DNA from: Pinibacter aurantiacus
GTDB taxonomy: Bacteria > Bacteroidota > Bacteroidia > Chitinophagales > Chitinophagaceae
NCBI RefSeq assembly: GCF_019130065.1
Contig: NZ_JAHSPG010000002.1
Span: 124,001 to 188,000, forward strand
DNA: 64,000 nucleotides
Direction: 5' to 3'
In this document: positions 27,345 to 35,436 of the stretch, piece by piece
How the letters are laid out: every line of letters begins with the position of its first letter
Numbering within the stretch: the first letter of the stretch is position 1
Made by a program: the position numbers and the translations under genes
The notes under the pieces: generated by a model
Told to the model about the DNA's origin: nothing
Seen by the model: only the letters and a program-made list of their open reading frames with translations
Database searches by the model: none

Positions 27345-27382
27345 AAAAAAGAGGCATTCCTATGTTGGGTTTTGCCTCTTTA
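27345..27382 (-). terminator. Stranded terminator of tRNA-Arg
   Basis: Stem AAAGAGGCA/TGCCTCTTT with a loop of about 16 bases and a T-run on the minus strand. It sits directly left of the left att copy. In the uninterrupted chromosome it would follow the tRNA-Arg 3' end by a few bases, so it was probably that gene's terminator, now 20 kb away. Confidence 0.6.
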
Positions 27383-27385
27383 GTT

Positions 27386-27402
27386 TTTGTAGTCCCGACA
27401 AG
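27386..27402. other. attL: 17-bp direct repeat at the left island end
   Basis: TTTGTAGTCCCGACAAG, identical to 47502-47518, which is the 3' end of the tRNA-Arg gene (acceptor and T-stem). The integrase gene begins 200 bases to the right. Confidence 0.85.
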
Positions 27403-27531
27403 TCTCTCAATTACTTATTGCTTCTTTTCAATTCTTTCTTATTTTTTCTATTCCTCTCTTCTTGCACTCAAAATTTTTTGTTGGGAATAATAACAAAAGA
27501 GAAAAAATTCTAACATTTCCTCCACCTTGCA

Positions 27532-27551
27532 GGACAACTCACGAGACAACT
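27532..27551. promoter_or_regulatory. Possible integrase arm-type site, left
   Basis: GGACAACTCACGAGACAACT contains two GACAACT-like words and closely resembles 47432-47451 at the other end (GGACAACTCAACGGACAACC). Both lie just inside the att repeats, as expected for integrase arm-binding sites. Confidence 0.4.
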
Positions 27552-27601
27552 ATAATTATTTGATTATTAATTATTTATATTAAAAATAATAAATAAAAAA
27601 C

Positions 27602-28858
27602 ATGTTTATTCCAGAGCCAAAATTTTATCTTAAAGATCGAAACACTAAGATACCGACATTGATTTATATGCAGGCAAAATATTCTGCTGACAAGCAAGAA
27701 CGCTTCATGCTAAGCACCGGTAACAAGATACTGCCCGATGAGTGGGATGATATAAAGCAACGTGCAATAATATCAAAAAGAGTTGTAGGAAATAGTGATC
27801 TAAACCTTTGGCTTGACAAAATGGCTACAGCCTTTAAAACGGTATTTAGAAGTTTTCTATTAGATGGCAAGATTCCTTCGGCCACAGAATTGAGAGATAG
27901 AACAGAAGAAGTTTTGAATATTAAAGTTGTGGCTGCTTCCACAAAGATCAAGATTACTTCGTTAATAGAATTTACAAAGAAGTTTATTGAAGAATACAAA
28001 TCACTCAGAGCACCAAATACTATTAAGTCGTATGTCTCGACCTGCACAAGAATTAAAGAATATGAAACATGGTGCGGTAAACAATTCCAATTTGAAGACA
28101 TTACCATTGAATGGCGAGCTGGATTTATTAAATTCTTGCAGTCGTGTGGAAACACAAAGAATACTGAAGGCAAGCATATCAAAAATGTAAAACTTTTCAT
28201 GAATGAAGCGACTGAACGAGGGTTAAATACAAACATGGCCTTCAAAAGCAAAAATTTCAGTAAGCCAAGTGAAGATGTTTACAAAATATTTCTGACTATG
28301 AATGAAATTTACAAGATCGCAAACCTTGATTTAACCAGTGATAAAGCAAAAGATATAGTAAGGGACTTTTTTGTCATCGCTTGTCAATCGTCTCTGCGCT
28401 ATTCTGATTTCACCCGTATCAGAAAAGAAAATATTAAAGGCGATTATCTGCAAATGGTAACTACCAAGACAGGGCAAGAAGTTATAATTCCCATCTCTCC
28501 TTCTGTAAGGTCAATATTCGAAAAATACAACTATGAAATGCCTAAAGCTCCCTGCAACCAAGTTTTTAATCGTTGCCTGAAAGAAATAGGTAAACAGGCA
28601 GAATTAAACGAAAAAGTTGCGATAACAAAAACCGTAGCTGGTGTTAAGAAAACTGAAATCAAAGAAAAATGGGAACTTTTAAGTAGCCACGTTGGCAGGA
28701 GAAGCCTTGTAAGTAACTGTATAATGGAAGGCATTAACACAAGCAGCATTATGCTGATTTCGGGCCATAAATCATTACGTGTATTTCAAGGGTATGTAAG
28801 GGTAAACCAACAGCAGAACGCAGAGGTATTGAGTAAGCATCCATTTTTTCAAAAATAG
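27602..28858 (+). CDS. Tyrosine recombinase (island integrase), Bacteroidetes type
   Basis: 418 residues with three parts: an arm-binding N-terminal domain (residues 1-100), a SAM-like core-binding domain (105-200, FTKKFIEEYKSLRAPNTIKSYVSTC), and the catalytic domain with Arg in SSLRYSDFTRI, the HxxR box (SSHVGRRSLVSN), His in SGHKSLRVF, and the nucleophile Tyr in GYVRV. Integrates DNA at the tRNA-Arg 3' end marked by the 17-bp repeats. Start at the first ATG, 200 bases inside the left repeat. Confidence 0.95.
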   Translation: MFIPEPKFYLKDRNTKIPTLIYMQAKYSADKQERFMLSTGNKILPDEWDDIKQRAIISKRVVGNSDLNLWLDKMATAFKTVFRSFLLDGKIPSATELRDRTEEVLNIKVVAASTKIKITSLIEFTKKFIEEYKSLRAPNTIKSYVSTCTRIKEYETWCGKQFQFEDITIEWRAGFIKFLQSCGNTKNTEGKHIKNVKLFMNEATERGLNTNMAFKSKNFSKPSEDVYKIFLTMNEIYKIANLDLTSDKAKDIVRDFFVIACQSSLRYSDFTRIRKENIKGDYLQMVTTKTGQEVIIPISPSVRSIFEKYNYEMPKAPCNQVFNRCLKEIGKQAELNEKVAITKTVAGVKKTEIKEKWELLSSHVGRRSLVSNCIMEGINTSSIMLISGHKSLRVFQGYVRVNQQQNAEVLSKHPFFQK

Positions 28859-29322
28859 TTTTGATTTAATAAGAGCATTCAATTTTTTGTTTAAAATAAA
28901 TCGTTCCGTCTAGCGACATATTGTTCAACCGCAGTTGTACATATCTTTTTTTTCTCTGGCATTTTTTCAAAATTGTAATTATAAATCCATTGAATGTTAT
29001 CCTCAATATTAGAATCATTAGGAACTAAAGAGAACGTTGTTGATTGACTTTGACATGATTTAAAATTAAAGGTTTTAAATCAATCTATCGTACCGACTGA
29101 ATTGGAGGAGTTTGATTCGCGGTTTTACTTCGCTAGTGAGTTTATTATGCGGTTACTTCGCTGATGTGAGTACAAAAGTAAATCGAGTTTTTTGTACGTG
29201 CAAGAGGGGTAACTTGATGAGTTGCTATAACCCACATGAATACTGGAAAAAATATTTTTATTTTTTATACTTGGAATTGTCAGGAAAAGTGAAACATTGA
29301 TGAATAAAGGATTTGGTTGATT
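28859..29322. other. Non-coding stretch after the integrase
   Basis: 464 bases with no credible gene. An imperfect direct repeat, GCGGTTTTACTTCGCTAGTGAG and GCGGTTACTTCGCTGATGTGAG, lies at 29117-29171. A 62-codon frame at 29112-29300 has no recognisable features. This region could hold recombination directionality or regulatory sites. Confidence 0.35.
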
Positions 29323-29916
29323 TCAGTCGAACCACGTTGCAGCAACACTATCTAACTCAAGTAACCTCTTATACTCTGGATTGTTTTCTAATTTCTTTTC
29401 ATCCAAGAAGTGCATTGTGTCATTATTCATGAGAGAATGGTATTTTGTATTTAGGATGTCTTCATAAGTACACAGTATTGCGTTCGCAGGATAGGTGAAA
29501 GACATTGGAAGTGAATCACCATTTATTAGACTATAAGCAAGTTTATGATGTTGCCACTTATCTTGCAATATGTGAGATTGGATTTTAATGTTAAGTGCTG
29601 AACCTTTTCCGGCATTTTTCATTCTATAAAATTTTTCACCATGTATTTTAGTGAAAACAATAACAGGTCTTTCTAGATTTTTTTGCATCTCGGAATCGCT
29701 ATCTCTTCGGGCTTGATCTATTTTACTTAACCGAACAGTCAGTATTATGAAGACAATAAGATTTGATAGTGCAATAAAAGCAGACCAATATGAACCAAAG
29801 TTTGCCCAATCAGAAGATTCTGTTGAGAGGTGAGTAAATGAATATCCGTAAAACAGAATAGGTACTAATATTGTAACTGATGCAATTGTGATTACTTGCC
29901 AGGATTTTATTGTCAT
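29323..29916 (-). CDS. Two-helix membrane protein of unknown function
   Basis: 197 residues: two membrane segments (residues 8-25 and 41-62) and a soluble C-terminal domain of about 130 residues (RPVIVFTKIHGEKFYRMKNAGKGSALNIKI, then LPMSFTYPANAILCTYEDI). The small-domain pattern, with ERPVIVF and NAGKGSALN, resembles beta-sandwich domains following two helices in many bacterial accessory proteins. Second gene in a minus-strand pair with 29926-30327. Function unknown; it could be anti-phage cargo. Confidence 0.65.
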   Translation of the reverse strand: MTIKSWQVITIASVTILVPILFYGYSFTHLSTESSDWANFGSYWSAFIALSNLIVFIILTVRLSKIDQARRDSDSEMQKNLERPVIVFTKIHGEKFYRMKNAGKGSALNIKIQSHILQDKWQHHKLAYSLINGDSLPMSFTYPANAILCTYEDILNTKYHSLMNNDTMHFLDEKKLENNPEYKRLLELDSVAATWFD

Positions 29917-29925
29917 CTGGATTAA

Positions 29926-30327
29926 TTAGGGGTTATTATATGAGAAAGTAAGTGCCCTTGTAATATCAAGGTTTTTTCCTGTTTTCTCTTTGTATGCGTG
30001 TTGAAAGTTGTGTACAAAATGTATTATCGTACTATCTAAATCAAGATGTCCGTGATAGAGGACAAAGCTTATTAATTTGTCTTTATCAGTAACAATTTGC
30101 TTATCATACATTGTTCTTGGCGGTACATCAAATTCTATTAATTGGAAAAAGGCAGTTGTTATATGAACGGGTTTTAGTTCAGATCGGTGAAGGACTTTAT
30201 CATAAGGCTTACCATCAAGATAGAATCTACTTACATTAAAATATTCGCCTTCTTGCTTAGTTATAGCAAATGTTACACCCGTTGGGGTTTGTACCATGTC
30301 TCCAATTACGAAATTATTTGCTTCCAT
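29926..30327 (-). CDS. Hypothetical protein
   Basis: 133 residues from the ATG at 30327, which gives a natural N-terminus (MEANNFVIGDMVQTP). The first 60 residues form a small beta-barrel-like module (GDMVQTPTGVTFAITKQEGEYFNVSRF) of the kind found in many phage and island proteins. The open frame extends upstream but would overlap 30347-30553. Function unknown. Confidence 0.6.
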   Translation of the reverse strand: MEANNFVIGDMVQTPTGVTFAITKQEGEYFNVSRFYLDGKPYDKVLHRSELKPVHITTAFFQLIEFDVPPRTMYDKQIVTDKDKLISFVLYHGHLDLDSTIIHFVHNFQHAYKEKTGKNLDITRALTFSYNNP

Positions 30328-30346
30328 AAAGTACGGTTTTGGTTGA

Positions 30347-30553
30347 TTAATCCCATTCACTTTCGCGTATGTTTTTGATGTAGTGAAAAGGTGGAATAGA
30401 TAAATTTGTTTTGGATGTGCCCAAATTAGAAGTTGGAATACTACTTCCGTTTTGGAGTATATCCAAATCAAAAATCTTTTTTATCATTTTTTCTTTCAGA
30501 TGCGTATCCGATAATGGCCACTCATATTGGCCTGCTTTGATAAAGTATATCAT
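30347..30553 (-). CDS. Small hypothetical protein
   Basis: 68 residues (MIYFIKAGQYEWPLSD...). It precedes 29926-30327 by 19 bases on the same strand and would form a three-gene unit with it and the membrane protein. No recognised domain. The N-terminal IYFIKAG recalls the first strand of T5orf172 proteins, but the rest does not follow. Confidence 0.42.
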   Translation of the reverse strand: MIYFIKAGQYEWPLSDTHLKEKMIKKIFDLDILQNGSSIPTSNLGTSKTNLSIPPFHYIKNIRESEWD

Positions 30554-31165
30554 TTGTATTTGTTTTATAGTTAATGTGTATCAAACGGTTAGCCAGCCGG
30601 TTAAAAGTGCATAAAAATGTAGTTATGGCACTATTTATACCTGCCAAACTATGACTTGACGAGAGTTTACCCGCCTTTTTGGCATTTCTAGGTATATTTT
30701 AATTTTTTTTAAATCCTATAAACAACAGGAGATAAATAGAAAGGGAGCGTGCTATTTAATATATATACTTATAGATTTATTCATTTTATGGGATTAGGGT
30801 TACTGTGTTGCAAAGGTGGTTTAATTCTAATGTTGATTTCTTTTCAACAAGTGATGTTGTGTTTAACGATTGGTTAAAAGAGGTAAATGAATTGTGATGT
30901 TTATTGTATAATGTATGTTTCAAAAATAAGACCGAAACAGTAAACGGAATGACAAAAAACAGAAAATAGAAAACAGAACAACATCGTAACAGAGTAACAG
31001 AATAGTAGAGTAACTGAAAACAGAATTTCAAAAAATAGAATAGTAAAGCAATGAAAAACAGAGAACAAAAAATAGAAAACAGGAAGCCAAAATAGTTGTT
31101 TCATTCTTCTTGAAGTCTTACTGCAATTGAGTTTGATGATTTACATTTGAAAAAAATAAATCACA
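30554..31165. other. Non-coding stretch with low-complexity AACAGAA run
   Basis: 612 bases without a credible gene. From about 30945 to 31090 the sequence is made of degenerate AACAGAATAG / AACAGAAAATAG units, possibly a decayed relative of the GAATAACTGA repeats outside the island. Hydrophobic frames on the minus strand here (30786-31104) come from this low-complexity sequence. Confidence 0.4.
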
Positions 31166-31573
31166 ATGAATGCAAGAAATTACAGAGCAGATGTTAGACT
31201 GACTCCAATAGATTTTCCACCTATAATGGGTTTAGGAGAATCATCTGTTAGCTATCTATCAGAACCAAAAATGATTAATGAAAAACTTGCATTAATGATA
31301 ATGCAGAGTTATGTTCTTGTTGATACTTTTAAGAATGAACAACATATAATTTTCACGATACAATCTTTATATGAAATACCGCCTAATGAAATAAAAACTA
31401 GAGAAGATGTATATGATGTTTATAATGATGCCACATCATGGATGAATGAAGCATATCAGTATGCAAGAATAGAATTGCCTGCCCTTCATAATATTACATT
31501 CCCAAATCAATCAATAGAAAATTATAAAAATGAGATTGATCGTGTGTTTGGTTTATTAGATAGTAGAAACTAA
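31166..31573 (+). CDS. Hypothetical protein with SecB-like pattern
   Basis: 135 residues. The hydrophobic pattern (IIFTIQSLYEIP, then a segment ending in IELPALHNITFPNQSIENYKNEI) resembles the C-terminal half of SecB-like chaperones, in which a helix is followed by a proline-containing loop. SecB-like proteins sometimes serve toxin-antitoxin-chaperone modules, but no toxin-antitoxin pair is adjacent. The assignment is tentative. A terminator follows at 31610. Confidence 0.55.
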   Translation: MNARNYRADVRLTPIDFPPIMGLGESSVSYLSEPKMINEKLALMIMQSYVLVDTFKNEQHIIFTIQSLYEIPPNEIKTREDVYDVYNDATSWMNEAYQYARIELPALHNITFPNQSIENYKNEIDRVFGLLDSRN

Positions 31574-31609
31574 AAAAGGATTCTAAAATATTTATGTGTA
31601 GGCGGTTTG

Positions 31610-31635
31610 ACCCATTCCAAGCGAGTGGGTTTTTT
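31610..31635 (+). terminator. Terminator after the SecB-like gene
   Basis: Stem ACCCATTC/GAGTGGGT with one G-T pair, loop CAAGC, followed by TTTTTTATTT. Confidence 0.7.
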
Positions 31636-32175
31636 ATTTGATAGGAGAAAAGTGAAAAAAAATTTATATATAGATAAAAGAAATGAAAAATCAAATATGA
31701 TCGTAATGGTAAAATAAATTTTGACTACTGGATGAAGAATTCCATAACTACTCCAGCATAGCTACCAGTAGGTTTGAAAGAGCATTGCGAGAAAGTGCAA
31801 CATGTTGTTCATGGTTAGCATTCATGAATTTTCATTATCTGCAGCAAAACTCAATTAGTGGCTCGCTTTTTATTTTATTAATTATTTAATTTATTATTAA
31901 AAATAGAAGAATATAAAACAAATAAAATCAATTGATTGAGTAAGAAAAATAACTGTTTTGATGCTTGTAATATAAAAAGAATGTTTATGTTTGCAGTACG
32001 GTATTTCTAGTTAGATGTGAAATCAAGAAAGGAATGCAAGTTGTATTTAATCTTCAAAAAAAATACAATCATCATATGTCTAACATAACATGGTAATACC
32101 AGCACTGTAAAGCCCTCACTCCTTTGTGCAGGCAAATCGGAAATAAAATTTTTAACAAGAAAATGCCGATTTGTT
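31636..32175. other. Non-coding stretch before the HTH gene
   Basis: 540 AT-rich bases without a gene. An 8-base inverted repeat CAAATCGG (32133-32140) / CCGATTTG (32166-32173) brackets the 25 bases just before the HTH start codon at 32176 and might influence its translation or be a binding site. Otherwise nothing seen. Confidence 0.35.
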
Positions 32176-32478
32176 ATGCAATGTGTCCAGATACAAAATA
32201 TTGATAAAAATGAACTCAGAGAACTTTTCGCTGAGGCTCTCTTCGATGTCTTAAAGACAAGGTTTTCTGAATATTCTCAAACACAACCGCCTGCGCAGAC
32301 TATACCTGATAAACTCCTCACGAAAAAAGAGGCTGCTGCATATCTTAAAATATCGCTCCCCACATTAACCAGATATGTAAAACTTGGTTATGTGAAAGCC
32401 GTGACAATTACTGGGACACGTTCGAGATTCAGATCGTCTGACTTGGATAAATGCTTGAGGGGATTGAGAAGCAGGTAG
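32176..32478 (+). CDS. Helix-turn-helix protein, excisionase/MerR-like
   Basis: 100 residues. The C-terminal half is an HTH_17-type domain (LLTKKEAAAYLKISLPTLTRYVKLGYVKAV...RFRSSDLDKCL), standard for island excisionases and replication activators in Bacteroidetes. It precedes the primase-like gene, as in many integrative elements. Confidence 0.85.
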   Translation: MQCVQIQNIDKNELRELFAEALFDVLKTRFSEYSQTQPPAQTIPDKLLTKKEAAAYLKISLPTLTRYVKLGYVKAVTITGTRSRFRSSDLDKCLRGLRSR

Positions 32479-32579
32479 AAGTATTTGAAATTAGCTCTTT
32501 GACATTAAGGGATTGGTCTTCACAACCAATGTAACCGTAGAAACAAATAAATCGGATTCATCTATTAAAAATAATTTAA

Positions 32580-34871
32580 ATGAAGCGAATTTCTATGTTC
32601 GATGCTGGAATAAAAAATACCGTCAGCATCGGAAACATTACGTTAACTGATTTACCGTTAATAATCAAATGTGACGAGGACCTCCGAATAGTGACAGCAT
32701 TTATTAGAGGGTTGACGTCCAAGGAAAAACAAAATGAGGTTAAGTGTTATGAACTTAAGTACGTAACATTTGGTGGGACTTTCTCTATAAGAAAAGACTC
32801 AGGGTTGATAGAAGAGTCAGGATTAATTTGCATTGACATTGATGAAATTGAAAATCCTCCACAACTCAAAAAGCAAATAATTGCGAAATGTGAGTTTCTT
32901 TTATTAGCGTTTATTTCCCCCAGGGGTAATGGCCTGAAATTGATTTTTGGCCGTGACATGGCATTCTCTTATAAAGAGAACTATCAAGCATACAGTAAGT
33001 ATTTGCTAGACAACTTCGAGATTTCCAAGGACTCAATTGATCAATCATGCGCTTCGATTTCTAAGGCATGTTTTCTTTGTCACGATGCAGACGTTTATCT
33101 AAACCCTATTTTCAAGCAGGGTATTGAAGTAGAGAAAATCCCCTTTCTACACATTCAAAAGCCAGAAGAGTTGGAAGAGAATAACGAACATACATTTGAG
33201 GTAAACACTTTTGAGTTGTCTCAGTTCTTATTCAAACCAGTCGTGTTGAATTTTGAAAAAAGAAATGCCGTTGAAAATTTCATTGCCCTTTGCAGGGTGT
33301 GTATAAAACACAATGGGGATTTCATTGAAGGCAACCGGCACAACTGGGTATTGAAACTTGCGGTATTATGCAATTCATTTGGAATGGACAAAAACACTGC
33401 AATTCGACATTTTAAGTGTGTATTTGCAAACCATCCAGCTATTGCTTTGTCAAAGCATCCATTCGACGAGACTGGTGATCTGACCAGACCATTCGATGAT
33501 ATGTACGAAAAGTATCTGGATGATTTTGAAACTTGGAATGATAGAAACGAAGTATTCACTACTCCATGTTTACCTAAAGAGGTGTTTGATAATTCACCTC
33601 ATTTTGTAAAAAAGTTAACTGGGCTTTTTCCAGATGAGAGGGAAAGGGATGTATTCTTTTTGGGATTACTAACCTTAGCAAGTACTTGTTTTCCCCTTGT
33701 CCAAGGTGTGTATGATTCAAGGAGATATAGAGCCAATCTGTTCACCTTTATTAGTGCACCCGCTGCAAGTGGTAAAGGGGTTCTTTCATGGGTTAGTAAA
33801 ATGGGTGATGCTATTCACGAAAATTTTTTGAATGAATTCAAAAGAGATTTCGCGGAATATCAAGCACTCAACGAGGAACAGCGCAAGGAGCAACCAAAAC
33901 CTGAATTAAAAAGATTGTTTATTGCCGCGGATAACACTTCGGCCAACATGATTGCAGACCTAAGTATCAACCAGCTTTTTGGAATTATTTATGATAACGA
34001 GGCTGATACCTTAACCAAAGCGAACAAAAGTGAACACGGAAATTTTTCAAACTTGTTACGCAAGTTCTTTCAACATGAAACCATTCATTATGAAAGAAAG
34101 ACAAACAATCAGAACATAATTATAAAGGAGCCTGCCTGTTCCATTTTAATCTCCGGAACACCTGGTCAAATCGATAAGATGGTTGACGACGTGGAGAACG
34201 GCCTCGTTAGCCGATTTATCTTTTATAATTATGTCTCACCTGTAAAATGGAAGGATGTGTTTGCGGATGGTCAAGATTTTCATGGAATCTTTAAATCCTC
34301 AGCGGTTGAATTACTCCAGTTAACAAATCAGTTTTTTTATGATTTTCTCAGTAACCCGGAACGTGAAATTCTCTTTGAGTTAACTAGTGATCAAAAAAAA
34401 AAGCGATCAGATTGGTTTGAAGAAAAAACAAAAAATCTCGATGAGTTATATGGAAGTGATATTAGAGGGTCTGTTATGAGGCTCGGGTTAATTCAATTTA
34501 GAATTGCCATGGTGCTATCATCGATCCGAACGGCTGAAAATACCCTGGGGCAATCAATTAAAGAACGATCGAAGATTGTCTGCACAGATGGTGATTTCAA
34601 TGCCTCCATGTCCATCGTAGATGTCTTATTACATCACGCGGTAAATGTTTTTAATAAACTAAAGAAGCGCGGTGTAGTGAAACGTAACGGTAACCCAAAG
34701 GATAACTATTATGAAAGTCTTCCAATAAAATTCAATCGCGCAAAAGCGATGGAAATTGCTAGCTATAGCGGCATTAAAGAGAAAACTGCAGAGAATTACC
34801 TCCGCCAACTTGCGAAGGACGAAAAGTTAAAAAAACCTCAACACAATCATTACGAAAAGGGCGCTGCGTAA
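32580..34871 (+). CDS. Primase-like protein: BT4734/VirE N-terminal domain plus DUF3987
   Basis: 763 residues. Residues 20-200 match the BT4734-like (VirE-associated) domain, likely an archaeo-eukaryotic primase-type fold (SGLICIDIDEI, FISPRGNGLKLIF). Residues 330-690 are a DUF3987 ATPase-like domain with a degenerate P-loop (FISAPAASGKG, near residue 395) and IIYDNEADTL. Such proteins are the replication proteins of Bacteroidetes islands. Probably primes or unwinds island DNA after excision. Confidence 0.83.
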   Translation: MKRISMFDAGIKNTVSIGNITLTDLPLIIKCDEDLRIVTAFIRGLTSKEKQNEVKCYELKYVTFGGTFSIRKDSGLIEESGLICIDIDEIENPPQLKKQIIAKCEFLLLAFISPRGNGLKLIFGRDMAFSYKENYQAYSKYLLDNFEISKDSIDQSCASISKACFLCHDADVYLNPIFKQGIEVEKIPFLHIQKPEELEENNEHTFEVNTFELSQFLFKPVVLNFEKRNAVENFIALCRVCIKHNGDFIEGNRHNWVLKLAVLCNSFGMDKNTAIRHFKCVFANHPAIALSKHPFDETGDLTRPFDDMYEKYLDDFETWNDRNEVFTTPCLPKEVFDNSPHFVKKLTGLFPDERERDVFFLGLLTLASTCFPLVQGVYDSRRYRANLFTFISAPAASGKGVLSWVSKMGDAIHENFLNEFKRDFAEYQALNEEQRKEQPKPELKRLFIAADNTSANMIADLSINQLFGIIYDNEADTLTKANKSEHGNFSNLLRKFFQHETIHYERKTNNQNIIIKEPACSILISGTPGQIDKMVDDVENGLVSRFIFYNYVSPVKWKDVFADGQDFHGIFKSSAVELLQLTNQFFYDFLSNPEREILFELTSDQKKKRSDWFEEKTKNLDELYGSDIRGSVMRLGLIQFRIAMVLSSIRTAENTLGQSIKERSKIVCTDGDFNASMSIVDVLLHHAVNVFNKLKKRGVVKRNGNPKDNYYESLPIKFNRAKAMEIASYSGIKEKTAENYLRQLAKDEKLKKPQHNHYEKGAA

Positions 34872-34909
34872 GCAGTGCTCTTTATTTATTAAAAAATAAA
34901 TTTAAAATT

Positions 34910-35191
34910 ATGGAAATAATAAAAAAGCCAACCATTTTTAATATTGGCGAGGTAGCTGAAAAACTAAATTGTGGTCTTACTAAGCACAAGTTGTTTGAAT
35001 TTTTGAGAAACGAAAACGTATGCGAATATAACAACGCTCCCAAATCAGAATTTGTTACTAAAGGGTATTTGATATATAAAAGAGTTGAGAAGCGTTGGAT
35101 CAATCAAACTTTTGTCACAACACTTGTAACCGAAGAGGGCTTCAAATTCATTGAAGGTTTGATTAAAGCGAAATGGAAGGGAAATTCTTAG
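34910..35191 (+). CDS. Phage antirepressor KilAC-domain protein
   Basis: 93 residues that make up a KilAC/antirepressor C-terminal domain only: TIFNIGEVAEKLNCGLTKHKLFEFLRN, GYLIYKRVEKRW, TTLVTEEGFKFIEGLI. DNA-binding domain of phage antirepressors, here stand-alone. It follows the primase-like gene by 38 bases and is probably in the same operon. Confidence 0.8.
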   Translation: MEIIKKPTIFNIGEVAEKLNCGLTKHKLFEFLRNENVCEYNNAPKSEFVTKGYLIYKRVEKRWINQTFVTTLVTEEGFKFIEGLIKAKWKGNS

Positions 35192-35276
35192 ATTTCCTAC
35201 TTCCTAAAAATCCTTTTGAGTTTTGAATTTTCGGGTCATTCAATGGAGGCAACTATAGGTTCATATAGTGACAGAT

Positions 35277-35308
35277 TAAAAAGGGCGGCGAAGGTGCTGC
35301 CCTTTTTT
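35277..35308. terminator. Bidirectional terminator between the replication and Dnd-like modules
   Basis: Stem AAAAAGGGC(GGC)/(GCT)GCCCTTTTTT. Works for the plus-strand KilAC gene and, from the other side, the end of the minus-strand Dnd-like operon. Confidence 0.75.
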
Positions 35309-35436
35309 AATTATGCCACTATGTGCGCCAATATCGCCCGTAGTGGCAACTATTATTTGGTGCGGCGCACCGTTAAAAAGTTATGATTTGGGAAGACTTG
35401 AACTCACCATAGCATGTAGATTTTTTATTGAGACAT

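Noticed and set aside
29112-29300. 62-codon frame after the integrase
   Set aside because: No features beyond a long open frame; left as part of the non-coding stretch.
30786-31104. Phe/Leu-rich frames on the minus strand
   Set aside because: Arise from the AACAGAA low-complexity run; no start context and no family.
35380-35405. tRNA T-arm-like piece (GAGTTCAAGTCTTCCC on the minus strand)
   Set aside because: Considered as an internal att remnant between the replication and Dnd-like modules, but the stem does not pair as a T-arm and there is no partner repeat in the window.
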